64,000 nucleotides of DNA. Source: Ruegeria meonggei. GTDB taxonomy: Bacteria; Pseudomonadota; Alphaproteobacteria; Rhodobacterales; Rhodobacteraceae. Each line of letters starts with the position of its first letter. Position 1 is the stretch's first letter. The DNA lies in contig NZ_FWFP01000016.1 in the NCBI RefSeq assembly GCF_900172215.1, positions 32,459 through 96,458 of the forward strand, in the 5' to 3' direction. Below are positions 42,878-51,385 of the stretch, piece after piece. Both the position numbers and the translations under genes were made by a program. The notes beneath the pieces are model-generated. The model saw only the letters and a program-made list of their open reading frames with translations. It searched no databases and was not told where the DNA came from.

Positions 42878-44854
42878 TCAGAGAAGCCCTCGCGGAACGG
42901 TTTTGGACCATTCCTTTGTCAGAACTTCGGTTTCATCTGCGCCTTCCGTGGCGCGCAGTTTGCGGTAAAGGTAGAAATTCTGCGCATCGCAATTCATGCG
43001 GCATTCGGTTGAGATGGCGACTTGCCAGTCCCCTCGCTCGAATGTGAAACTCCAGGCGGTCTCGAATTGCGCAGTGGCCGGGTCGTCGGGGTGGATGCCG
43101 TAGTGCATGTGCACGTCACTGCCGACAATCAGGTCATGATAAGGATCACGCGTTTTGCCATAATCATCATAAGTCTTCAGAAGAACGCGGCCGTCTTCAG
43201 CCACGGTACGTTCGGAAAGCGCTGAGGGTGCGCGCAATTGCTCAGCTGCAAGAACCGGATAGACTTGTGCGGGACCAGGCTCAGAAGCTTGAATTTCCTT
43301 TGTGGCTTCACGCACTGGCAGATGGATCGCACAATCCTGCAAGTGCAAAGTCACTTTGGAGGGCCGTGGCGATGGCCAGACAATCGGCCAATAAGACGTC
43401 GACAGCGCCAATCGCAACACATGGCCTTCGCGCAACCGGTGTGCACATTCGTTCAGAGTAATCTCAGCCTCATAATTCTCACCGGGCTGCAGGGCTTCGG
43501 GCGTTTCGTGACTGCGGTAGTGGCACAGGTTCAGCGACCGATAGCTGATACGTTGTGAAACACCTTCGGGGGAAACATCGCATAGTCGCGCGACAAGCTG
43601 GGCCGCCGGTTGATCCACTGAAAACTGAAACTTCAGCTTAGCGCGACCCAGCAGCTCTAGCGGGTCTTGCAACGGCGCGCTGTCAAAACAAGCAGACAGG
43701 TCATCATCATTTGCCTGATCCCCGGCAAGTTCGTTATCGATCCGCATGCCCGCGCAGAAATACCCGCTTTCCATACCAACATGGCAAGGAGACGTGATCC
43801 CAACTGAACCAGGGCCTGGGTTTTGCGAAAACCCGCCGGGTGCCAGATGCCAGACCTGATCCAGCACGTTAGGTGATGGCCACCTAGATTCTGCAATCCA
43901 ACGACCTTTCCGAGGACCGTTTTGTGGCGTCGGATTAAAGTGTTCCTGCATGTATGCCCGGTACGCAGGCAAATCCTCTGCGCCGTTCTGTTGCCCTTTC
44001 AGCCAGCGGTCAAACCAGCCGATGACTTCAGAGTGAAAATCTGCTGGATCAAGTTTCGAGATATGAGGATAGCGATGTTCCCACGGCCCGATGACAGCCT
44101 TTGTCGGAACCGCTAGGTTCGCAGCCAAAGCCGGAGGTGCGTTAACGTAGGCATCCGCCCAGCCCGTAATCGCCAGGACAGGCGTTTGAATCGCAGACCA
44201 ATCCTCGCAAATTGAGCCATGCTTCCAATAGGGATCACGGGTCTGGTGACGCAACCAATCCGCGGCAGAAAATGGTGTATTTTGCAGTCGCTCCAGCCAA
44301 TCCTGTCGCCAATCTGCACGAAGATCCGGATCAGCCGGGCGGGTCAGATAGGCAAACATCTGACTGCCCCAGTTCACATTGTCACTCAGCAGGCATCCAC
44401 CCATAAAATGGATATCATCCGCATAGCGATCCACGGTTGAGGCGACGCTGACGACGGCTTTCAGCGCGGGTGGTTGTCGAAAGGCCAGTTGCAAGCCGTT
44501 GAACCCGCCCCACGAAATACCGATCATCCCGACGTGACCGTCGCACCAATCCTGCGCGGCAATCCAGGCTATGACCGCCTCACCATCACGCAGTTCCTGC
44601 TCTGAATACTCATCGTCGAATTGGCCTTCGCTGTCCCCGGTGCCCGCTATGTCGACCCGGATGCAGGCATATCCCGCCTCAGCAAACACTGTGTGTGTCG
44701 TTTCATCTCTCGGCGCCGTTCCGTCGCGCTTGCGGTACGGCAAGTATTCCAGAATCGCGGGGGCGGGACCCGTTTCTGGCAACCAAATGCGTGCAGCAAG
44801 CCGTCGCCCATCGGCGAGAGTGATCCATGTGTTTTCGATGGTTTCAATTGGCAT
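42878..44854 (-). CDS. CocE/NonD family hydrolase (X-Pro dipeptidyl-peptidase-like)
   Basis: The protein has 658 residues from the ATG at 44854; an upstream frame to 44914 adds a hydrophobic-looking but unsupported extension. The alpha/beta-hydrolase triad is visible: S114 in GISWGGFNG, D234 in GWADAYVNAP, and H260 or H264 in GPWEHRYPH. The C-terminal jelly-roll typical of cocaine esterase, glutaryl-7-ACA acylase and PepX begins near residue 330 (VWHLAPGG) and includes LRLALSTSYWPIVWPSPRP. These enzymes cleave ester or amide bonds, or X-Pro dipeptides. No signal peptide is evident, so it acts inside the cell. It is the first gene of the peptide-import operon and divergent from an XRE regulator. 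Confidence 0.85.
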   Translation of the reverse strand: MPIETIENTWITLADGRRLAARIWLPETGPAPAILEYLPYRKRDGTAPRDETTHTVFAEAGYACIRVDIAGTGDSEGQFDDEYSEQELRDGEAVIAWIAAQDWCDGHVGMIGISWGGFNGLQLAFRQPPALKAVVSVASTVDRYADDIHFMGGCLLSDNVNWGSQMFAYLTRPADPDLRADWRQDWLERLQNTPFSAADWLRHQTRDPYWKHGSICEDWSAIQTPVLAITGWADAYVNAPPALAANLAVPTKAVIGPWEHRYPHISKLDPADFHSEVIGWFDRWLKGQQNGAEDLPAYRAYMQEHFNPTPQNGPRKGRWIAESRWPSPNVLDQVWHLAPGGFSQNPGPGSVGITSPCHVGMESGYFCAGMRIDNELAGDQANDDDLSACFDSAPLQDPLELLGRAKLKFQFSVDQPAAQLVARLCDVSPEGVSQRISYRSLNLCHYRSHETPEALQPGENYEAEITLNECAHRLREGHVLRLALSTSYWPIVWPSPRPSKVTLHLQDCAIHLPVREATKEIQASEPGPAQVYPVLAAEQLRAPSALSERTVAEDGRVLLKTYDDYGKTRDPYHDLIVGSDVHMHYGIHPDDPATAQFETAWSFTFERGDWQVAISTECRMNCDAQNFYLYRKLRATEGADETEVLTKEWSKTVPRGLL

Positions 44855-44915
44855 TTGCGAACTTGTCTGTTGCGGGCTGATACCGAAGAAGAAACCGATA
44901 TGCAGATAAATCAAA

Positions 44916-44933
44916 TTGTGCGAACTTGTGCGA
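44916..44933. promoter_or_regulatory. Direct repeat TTGTGCGA, 10-bp period, in the divergent promoter region
   Basis: TTGTGCGA occurs at 44916-44923 and again at 44926-44933, one helical turn apart, between the CocE operon and the divergent XRE gene. A related TTGCGAACTTGT occurs near 44854. The spacing suits a regulator binding the same face of DNA, most simply the adjacent XRE protein. Confidence 0.35.
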
Positions 44934-44983
44934 GTTGACGCTATTTGTCGTTATATAGCTTCAAAACGCGAAAGGTTTTGTTT

Positions 44984-45745
44984 GTGTCAGAGTATTTTTC
45001 TATCAACCTGCGGTCACTATGCGCAGAACACGGTAATATTTCGCAGATTTGTCGTGACATCGGTGTCAACAGACAGCAATTCAATCGCTACTTGAAGGGT
45101 TCCAGCTTACCCTCCGCCCACAACATGCGCCGGATCGCGCGTCATTTCGACCTGACAGAAGCTGAGTTATTCGCCGACACAACAAGCTTCGAAAGAATGC
45201 TCAAGGGCGTTCTGCCACAAACTGGAACGACGCCGACGGATGCGTTTCTGGACCCTTTTCGGGAGCAACAGAAAAACCTGAGGCGTTACATAGGCTTCTA
45301 TCATTCCTATTTCTGCACACCGTCATGGGAAGGAAAGATATTCTGTTCATTGATCCGAATTCAGGAAGTTGACGGGCTGATCACGATCCGCTCGCGCGAA
45401 ATTGCCACCTCGCCGGACAACAGCACACACCAGATTTCGCGCTACGCTGGATTGGTGACAATGCGTGGAAACAGGATTTTCGTAACCGAACACGAGCTCG
45501 CGCGCGAAGGCAGCGTCGCCAACACAATCCTGTATTCCGCACACCGTCAGCAGCTGAAGTATCTGCGGGGAATGACAATGGGAGTAGCCTGGCGGCCCTA
45601 CCCTCACCCCTATGCGGCAAAGACCATCTGGAAACGCTTGCACGAACGAGTTACCGCACGCGAGGCTATTGCCGCGTGCGGCATCTACTCAGCCCAAAGC
45701 ACAAGGATTGATCCAACTGTCAGGAAGCACCTTCGCGACGATTAA
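44984..45745 (+). CDS. XRE-family transcriptional regulator with large effector domain
   Basis: The protein has 253 residues from a GTG at 44984 with AAAGG about ten bases upstream; an earlier TTG at 44945 lacks a site. A helix-turn-helix (about 5-65) reads SQICRDIGVNRQQFNRYLKG, then AHNMRRIARHFDLTEAELF. The remaining roughly 180 residues (RRYIGFYHSYFCTPSWEGKI, RYAGLVTMRGNRIFVTEHE, LRGMTMGVAWRPYPHPYAAK) form a domain found behind XRE motifs in Alphaproteobacteria whose ligand is unknown to me. It is divergent from the CocE/Dpp/MlrC operon with a 129-base gap carrying a direct repeat, so it probably controls that operon. Confidence 0.8.
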   Translation: MSEYFSINLRSLCAEHGNISQICRDIGVNRQQFNRYLKGSSLPSAHNMRRIARHFDLTEAELFADTTSFERMLKGVLPQTGTTPTDAFLDPFREQQKNLRRYIGFYHSYFCTPSWEGKIFCSLIRIQEVDGLITIRSREIATSPDNSTHQISRYAGLVTMRGNRIFVTEHELAREGSVANTILYSAHRQQLKYLRGMTMGVAWRPYPHPYAAKTIWKRLHERVTAREAIAACGIYSAQSTRIDPTVRKHLRDD

Positions 45746-45877
45746 GGCGTCTGTCGAGCTCAGCGGATCTGGCATATTGAAGAGAGTAAGGATCGCCGTG
45801 AGGTATAATTTCACACAATCTTGGGATTTTAGTGCAACGTTTGTTATTCGCTCTGGCAGGGTGCAAAAAAGGGCCCT

Positions 45878-46027
45878 GTCGCAAACTCAGGCCGGTGTGT
45901 CGCACCTCTGTGCAACTTGATCCAACAGATGGTTTGACTGCTACAGCGCAAACGGAGGGTCAACACTGCTGAGCTCTGGCGTATGGATGAGGCCTATCTG
46001 AAAGTTCGTTGTGAATCAGAGCGTTGA
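45878..46027 (+). pseudogene. Decayed IS6-family transposase remnant D
   Basis: TGTCGCAAACT at 45878-45888 repeats the terminal sequence found inverted at 34052-34062. About 90 bases later the + frame reads ELWRMDEAYLKVRCESER and stops at 46027. WRMDExYxKVRG is the catalytic-Asp segment of IS6 transposases. The N-terminal coding region between the end and this motif is deleted, and everything after the first catalytic Asp is lost. Around it (45746-46128) I see no gene. Confidence 0.7.
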
Positions 46028-46077
46028 CTTCGATCCGCGCAAAACTTGTGGTCTTTCCAGTTCCGACAAATTGCACA

Positions 46078-46102
46078 TGCCGGGCTCTCTGCGTGCCCGG
46101 CA
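46078..46102 (-). terminator. Hairpin downstream of the polyamine-binding protein gene
   Basis: TGCCGGGC and GCCCGGCA form a perfect 8-bp stem with a nine-base loop, 27-51 bases past the stop at 46129. On the minus strand it is followed by TGTGCAATTT, a weak T-rich tail. A modest rho-independent terminator is plausible. Confidence 0.5.
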
Positions 46103-46128
46103 CAGGCGCACTTTCCTGGAAAAGCGAA

Positions 46129-47214
46129 CTACAGACCGGACTTAACCCGCGTCCACATGCGTGTAACAAGACGCTGCGTTTCGGCATCCCAAGTGTTTTT
46201 CATATAGAGGTTCTTCATCCCCTCTTCAGAAGGGTAAAGACCGGGATCATTCAGAATCTCGGACTTCAAAAATTCTTGTGACCCCAGATTGCCGTTTGCG
46301 TACCAAACAAAGTTTGAGATTGCGGCTGCGTTTTCCGGCTCCATCAGGAAATTGATGAACTCATGGGCGGCATCCGGGTTTGGCGCATCTGCGGGAACCG
46401 CAATCTGATCAAACCACATACCAGAGCCCTCGCGGAACGCGTGGTACTGAATCTCGACACCATTGCCCGCCTGTGCCGCCCGTTCGCGCGCTTGCAGCCC
46501 GTCACCTGACCATGCCATCGAAACACAGATGTCACCTGTTGCCAGGCCCGTGATGTACCCCGACGAACTGAATTTCCTGACAAACGGCCGTACCGCTTCA
46601 AGTACCGGCTCTGCTTTGGCGATCACATCGGGGTCCTGGGAATTCGGATCCTCGCCGATATAGGTCAACGCGGCCGGGACAATCTCGGATGACGCGTCCA
46701 GAAAGTTTATGCCACAATCCGCCAGTTTGGACGCGTATTCCGGGTTGAACAGCAACTCCATAGTGTCCAAAGGCATGTCGTCCCCAAGGGCCTCACGAAC
46801 CTTTCCGACATTCACAGCAATGCCTGTCGATCCCCACATATAGTTGATTGAGTAGTTGTTTTCCGGGTCGAAATCTTCGGTGCGTTGCTCGATTGCGCTC
46901 CACAAATGGACCGCGTTCGGAAGCATATCCTTGTTGAGAGGTTGAAACGCTCCAGCGGCAATCAGACGTTGAAATATAGACCCCGATGGGAACACAACGT
47001 CATAGCCAGAGTTGCCCGCGAGCATTTTGGTCTCGAGCATATCGGTAGAGTCGAAATTGTCATAGACGACTTTGATCCCTGTCTCGGTCGTAAATTTTTC
47101 CAGCAGGGATTCATCGATATAGTCCGCCCAGTTGTAAACATAGACGGTTTCTTCGGCATGCGCCGCGGATGTGATGAATAAGGCTAGCGCTGCGGTTGTT
47201 AAAATCGTCTTCAT
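46129..47214 (-). CDS. Spermidine/putrescine-type ABC substrate-binding protein (PotF/PotD-like), orphan
   Basis: The protein has 361 residues. The signal peptide MKTILTTAALALFITSAAHA-EE is followed by TVYVYNWADYIDESLLEKF, TGIKVVYDNFDSTDMLETKM and AGNSGYDVVFPSG, the N-lobe of the PotD/PotF family. Later come NNYSINYMWGSTGIAVNVGKV and CVSMAWSGDGLQARERA, which carry residues lining the polyamine pocket in PotF. It would bind putrescine or spermidine in the periplasm. No PotA, PotB or PotC partner is present on either side, and an IS6 remnant lies about 100 bases beyond its 3' end. It may serve a transporter encoded elsewhere or be left over from a broken operon. Confidence 0.9.
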   Translation of the reverse strand: MKTILTTAALALFITSAAHAEETVYVYNWADYIDESLLEKFTTETGIKVVYDNFDSTDMLETKMLAGNSGYDVVFPSGSIFQRLIAAGAFQPLNKDMLPNAVHLWSAIEQRTEDFDPENNYSINYMWGSTGIAVNVGKVREALGDDMPLDTMELLFNPEYASKLADCGINFLDASSEIVPAALTYIGEDPNSQDPDVIAKAEPVLEAVRPFVRKFSSSGYITGLATGDICVSMAWSGDGLQARERAAQAGNGVEIQYHAFREGSGMWFDQIAVPADAPNPDAAHEFINFLMEPENAAAISNFVWYANGNLGSQEFLKSEILNDPGLYPSEEGMKNLYMKNTWDAETQRLVTRMWTRVKSGL

Positions 47215-47828
47215 TATGCTCTCCTGAGACTTTGTTGCATCGTCTTATCTGGCCGTGAAAGACGTGTTCGGTTTGGCTTATTTTCATGCGACTGATTGAA
47301 CAAGCCCCTACCGCAGAATAAACCGCTCTCGGTTTTCACACAGGGGAGTTCAATGCAAGAATTTCCTGTGTTGTTGACTGTTCGTGACCTGGCCGCAGGC
47401 CTCATGGCCAAAAACAACCGCAGCGGCGGGTGCTATGACAGAGAAGGCACTGCAAAGGGTCAAGACATGTTGCCAATCCTTGTGCCCCTCGTACTCGATC
47501 TCAATCCAGCCGCGACGTTCGTATTTCCGAAATCACCGTTATCGGCCTTGGCTCAGCAGAAGGCGACGGCCGTGCCCGAAGCCTACGGCACATCTCTTGC
47601 GACAGCGCATTGATCGCCGGATTGCCCCTTTTGGGTCCCTGTCTCGCGATCATAGCTCCAAACGGCTTGGGCCAAATACACAAGAGTTAGGCCGCATTTT
47701 GATCCGTCTTGGAGGCTGACCCTCCCGAGTTTCGCGTGAAGCCCCCAATTTGACGTTTGGTCACACCACTTTACACGGCAGGTCATAATAGAATACTTTT
47801 TAATAAGAGGGAAAACCCAGAGGCCGAT
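47215..47828. other. 0.6-kb intergenic region between divergent potF-like and tetR genes
   Basis: All frames are short and I recognise no protein or RNA family. It must contain the promoters of both flanking genes. No strong sigma-70 pair stands out. The stretch at 47440-47680 is more GC-rich than its surroundings and may be eroded coding DNA. Confidence 0.4.
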
Positions 47829-48497
47829 ATGCTTGAAGCCAAATCACCTGAGCGCACCGATGCGCCACAGCGAATCTATAGGAAACCAACGCGCGCCAAT
47901 GGTCGGCAGACCTATGAAAAGCTGCTGGATGTCCTCGAGCAGAACTTGCCTCTGCGCGCTGAGGCCGCTATCAGCCTCAAGGATCTGGCAAAGCTGGCCG
48001 ACGTGCCAACAGCCTCGGCCTATCACTTCTTTTCCAGCCCCGATGGGGCTGTCGCCGCATTGGCAGAACGCTATGTTGAAAAGTTTACAGACCGGCTGGG
48101 ACCACAAGAGAGCGATCGCGGTTTTGACGACATATGGGACTTGGTCGGAGCAAAAATTGACCTTGCACGCGGGATCTATGAGACCCACCCTGCGGCGCTG
48201 AAGATATTCTACGGCCCAAGCCAAAGCAGCGAAGTTCGAAGATTGGCCATCCAGGCCCAGCAAGAGGGCGCGCGCGAAGTGCTGGCAACCATGTCGCGTT
48301 ATTTCGAGATCCCGGACACCCACAAAATACTAGATAAATTTTCATTAGCAGCAGCGCTGAACGATTCCATCTGGGCCATTTCCTTTATCCGGCACGGGTG
48401 CATTACTGATGAGCTGGCCGAAGAAGGCAAGCGGGCGGTCCGGGCATATATCTCGGCCTATATCGGCACATATCACCGGCGCAGGTTTGCCCCCTGA
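47829..48497 (+). CDS. TetR-family transcriptional regulator
   Basis: The protein has 222 residues from the ATG at 47829. The N-terminal helix-turn-helix (about 20-70) reads NGRQTYEKLLDVLEQNLPLR, then AAISLKDLAKLADVPTASAY and HFFSSPDGAVAALAERYVEK. This matches the TetR pattern, although the usual first-helix R-x-x-I-L-x-A-A is divergent. The C-terminal helical domain is variable, as normal for ligand-binding TetR domains. It is followed 28 bases later by the monooxygenase and SDR genes in the same direction, so it probably regulates that small catabolic operon. Confidence 0.8.
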   Translation: MLEAKSPERTDAPQRIYRKPTRANGRQTYEKLLDVLEQNLPLRAEAAISLKDLAKLADVPTASAYHFFSSPDGAVAALAERYVEKFTDRLGPQESDRGFDDIWDLVGAKIDLARGIYETHPAALKIFYGPSQSSEVRRLAIQAQQEGAREVLATMSRYFEIPDTHKILDKFSLAAALNDSIWAISFIRHGCITDELAEEGKRAVRAYISAYIGTYHRRRFAP

Positions 48498-48525
48498 ACA
48501 ATCACACAAAACGGAAGGAGGAGAC

Positions 48526-49989
48526 ATGAAACAGGTCGACTGTTTGATCATCGGTGCAGGCTTTGGCGGCATCGGCATGGGCTACAAGCTCAAAGAGGCT
48601 GGGATTGAGAATTTCGTTATTCTCGACAAAGCCAAAGAGCTGGGCGGCACCTGGATGCACAACACCTACCCCGGGGCCGAATGCGATGTGCCATCACATC
48701 TCTATTGCTATTCCTTCGGCAAGGCGCCGACCTGGAGCCGCAAATGGTCCGGTCAGAAGGAAATCCTTGAATACACCCGCGACTGTGCCGAAAAGTTCGG
48801 CGTCATCCCTCATATGCGGCTTGGTTGCGCGGTGACGTCAGCCAGTTTCGATGCCGCCAGCGGGCTGTGGACCGTAACCACCCAAGGCAATGGGGATGAA
48901 ACCTATCGGTGTCGCCACGTGGTTTGCTCGGTAGGGTTGCTGCACTTCCCCAACCGCCTGAACACGCCGGGGCAGGACCAGTTCGACCGCCCGATCTTCC
49001 ATTCTGCGGAATGGCGTCATGATGTTGACCTCAAGGGCAAGTCCGTGGCGGTTATCGGCAATGCCGCCAGCGCGCTGCAGTTCATCCCCGAAGTGGCCAA
49101 GCAGGCGGGCAAACTGACCGTCTATCAGCGTACCGCCAACTGGGTTCTGCCCAAGGGCAACAAAGACTATGGCAAGGGGTTCAAAGCGCTGATGCGATCA
49201 ATCCCCCCGTTGCAAAAGCTTTATCGCTTCGGGCTTTGGGCGGAAAACGAATTCAAAGTCTATCCGGTAATGAAGGGCTCGAAACTGCATGAGACCCTTA
49301 TTCAGCATATGCTGGATAAACACCTGAAGAAAACCGTGGCTGATCCAAAGCTGCGCGAGGCGCTCCGCCCAAAATATCCGCCAGGCGCGCAGCGCCTGCT
49401 GATTTCGGACCAATATTATCCCGCCTTGACCCGCGACAATGTCGAGCTTGTGACCGATGGAATCGACAGCTTTACCAAAAAGGGGATCAAGACCGTTGAC
49501 GGGACCGAACATGCCCATGATGCGGTTATTTTGGGCACCGGGTTCCAGTGCAATCCCTTCCTGTAGGCGATCGACATCAAAGGACGCGATGGCACTATGC
49601 TGCGCGATGTCTGGGACAACGGCGGAGCGCGGGCTTATCTGGGTATCTCGATCCCGAACTACCCCAACCTGCATGTCATCTACGGGCCGAACACGAATTC
49701 GGGCCATACATCGATGCTGACAAAGATCGAGTCGCAGATCGGCTTTATCACACAGCTGATCAAGGCAGCTGGTCACAGCACGATTGAAGTGACACCCGAT
49801 GCCGCGCAGCGCTACGACGACGAGATCCAGCAGCGTCTGGCCAAAAGCCAGTGGGCGCGGATCGGGCGCAGCTATTACATGGATGGCGAGCGGATCACTA
49901 CCAACTGGCCCGGCCTCTCGCGTGAGTATTTCCGGCGCACCAAAAAACCTGACATGTCGGATTTTAAACTTGGCGCTTCGGGCCACTGA
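48526..49989 (+). pseudogene. Baeyer-Villiger-type flavin monooxygenase interrupted by an in-frame TAG
   Basis: The ATG at 48526 follows GGAAGGAGGAG. FAD site GAGFGG is at 9-14, ELGGTWMHNTYPGAECDVPS follows, and the Baeyer-Villiger fingerprint appears as FDRPIFHSAEW (canonical FxGxxxHxxxW with Arg for Gly). The NADPH site is VAVIGNAAS. The frame stops at TAG (49564-49566, codon 347) right after GTGFQCNPFL. The same frame then continues without a break as AIDIKGRDGTMLRDVWDNGG, ARAYLGISIPNYPNLHVIYG and PNTNSGHTSM to 49989. Those 140 codons are the normal C-terminus of the family, giving about 487 codons in all. A recent nonsense mutation, a sequencing error or readthrough could explain this. 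The truncated protein would lack part of the substrate and NADPH region. Confidence 0.85.
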
Positions 49990-50010
49990 TCGCTGCAAAG
50001 AGGGGACAAG

Positions 50011-50781
50011 ATGACAAAGACAATCGCAATCACCGGTGCGGCTTCTGGTATCGGGTTGGCCATCGCGCAGCGCATGGCGCGCGAAGGTTGGTCTATCGGC
50101 ATGATCGACCTGAGTGAAGAGGCCCTGCAAGCGGCCGCAGAAACCGTGACGGGTGGGCAGGTGATAACGATCGCCGCAGATGTCACCGATGCAAGTGCCC
50201 TGCGTGGCGCGTTTGATCACATCACCACGCAGACCGGCGCGCTCCATGCGGTCTGCAACAATGCGGGCATTCTGCGCGGCGGAGCTTTCGCCGAAGCGCC
50301 GCTGGCAGATCACCACAGTCAAATTGAGGTAAACATCAAAGGGGTGGTCAACGGGGCCTATCTAGCGTTCCCGCATCTGCAAAAGACGCAAGGCCCGACG
50401 CATCTGATCAACACCTGTTCAGTCTCGGCAATCTATGGGGCCCCCAATGTGGCCGTCTACAGTTCCACCAAGGGATTTGTGCGACACCTTACCGAAGCAC
50501 TAAGCCTGGAATGGGAAGAGCACGGCATTGCGGTTCAGGCAATCTGGCCGCCGGTCGTGAAGACTCCCCTGATCGAGGCCGAAGCGATGCAGAAGGTCGC
50601 TCGAAAACACGGGATCGACATGGGTCCCGAAGGCGTAGCAACCGAAGTTGCCCATATGCTGTCGACCTATAAGCCAGTTCGTGTGCATCGGGTCCAGACG
50701 TTGAAATTTCGGTGCCTCTACGTATTGCAAGGGCTATTGCCGGGGCCTCTGTTTCGCGCCATGGTCAGGGCCTTGGCGTGA
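50011..50781 (+). CDS. Short-chain dehydrogenase/reductase
   Basis: The protein has 256 residues. The classical SDR cofactor motif TGAASGIG is at 8-15, NNAG is at 83-86, the catalytic serine lies near 137-139 (NTCSVSAIYG), and Tyr150 and Lys154 are in YSSTK. An acidic residue after the second strand (MIDLS) favours NAD(H). It begins 21 bases after the monooxygenase frame ends and shares its orientation and probable TetR control. A typical pairing is alcohol-to-ketone oxidation by the SDR followed by Baeyer-Villiger oxygenation. The C-terminal tail is longer and more basic than in short SDRs and ends in a hydrophobic stretch. Confidence 0.9.
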   Translation: MTKTIAITGAASGIGLAIAQRMAREGWSIGMIDLSEEALQAAAETVTGGQVITIAADVTDASALRGAFDHITTQTGALHAVCNNAGILRGGAFAEAPLADHHSQIEVNIKGVVNGAYLAFPHLQKTQGPTHLINTCSVSAIYGAPNVAVYSSTKGFVRHLTEALSLEWEEHGIAVQAIWPPVVKTPLIEAEAMQKVARKHGIDMGPEGVATEVAHMLSTYKPVRVHRVQTLKFRCLYVLQGLLPGPLFRAMVRALA

Positions 50782-50965
50782 TCGGGATGCAGTGATCGTC
50801 GGAAAATGCACTTGAATAGTGAGGTTGAGAGCAAACGGCCCAACCTTCAGCGTCAAAAGCACTCGCAGTCAAAACACGATAGTGCGCCCACGATTATGCC
50901 ACCCCTGCCGGAAGTTCGCGACCTGCGCGCGGCCCGTTGGTACCCCGACCTGGGCTCGACCGCTC

Positions 50966-51385
50966 TTAGTTGTTAAAGATTGCGCCAGCCCGGCCTGCCA
51001 AATCTATCACGCGGGCATCACCCGTTTGAATGCAACTAACCGGGGATTCTCCATCTAGCTCTTTTTTGGGAGAGGTCACCCAGAATGCACATTGCCACGG
51101 CGACATTTCACACGGCAGAGCGCTCAACACTTTTTCCATCAAGGGGAGCGGCGTCCCATCTTCGGAAAACTGAAACGATGGGTAGGCGTCAGCGCCTTCG
51201 AAACGAACAGAGAGCACCTTGCCGGTCCTGCTCCAGATATCCCCTATACGCGTGATCTGCCAGCTGCCATTTTTCCACTGTGCGTGAACAGAGGCATCAT
51301 CCAACAAAGGATACTTCCGCGCGAATTCGGTTTTTCGGCTATCACTTGCGACGTCATTTCGATCGTCGAATTTCGACATATACAT
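50966..51385 (-). CDS. MbcA/ParS/Xre antitoxin-like (DUF2384-type) protein, orphan
   Basis: The protein has 139 residues. The second half matches the C-terminal domain of the MbcA/ParS/Xre antitoxins of RES-type toxins: GADAYPSFQFSEDGTPLPLM, EKVLSALPCEMSPWQCAFW, VTSPKKELDGESPVSCIQTG. In that family YPxFQFxxDGxPxP and SPWxxAxWxxxPxxxLDGxxP are diagnostic. The N-terminal part is short and lacks an obvious Xre helix-turn-helix. No RES-domain toxin, or other small partner gene, lies within about 180 bases downstream or 480 bases upstream. It may be a solitary regulator or an orphaned antitoxin. Confidence 0.6.
   Translation of the reverse strand: MYMSKFDDRNDVASDSRKTEFARKYPLLDDASVHAQWKNGSWQITRIGDIWSRTGKVLSVRFEGADAYPSFQFSEDGTPLPLMEKVLSALPCEMSPWQCAFWVTSPKKELDGESPVSCIQTGDARVIDLAGRAGAIFNN

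Noticed and set aside
47296..47719. Overlapping 105- and 111-codon plus-strand ORFs between potF-like and tetR genes
   Set aside because: Mutually overlapping frames with no recognisable motif or start signal; treated as non-coding.
4356..47773. Shared 13-mer TCACACCACTTTA at 4356-4368 and upstream of tetR at 47761-47773
   Set aside because: A 13-base match is expected many times by chance within a 64-kb window, and the flanks differ.
49198..50322. 374-codon minus-strand ORF
   Set aside because: It runs antisense across the monooxygenase end and the SDR start; no family is recognisable and both plus-strand genes are well supported.
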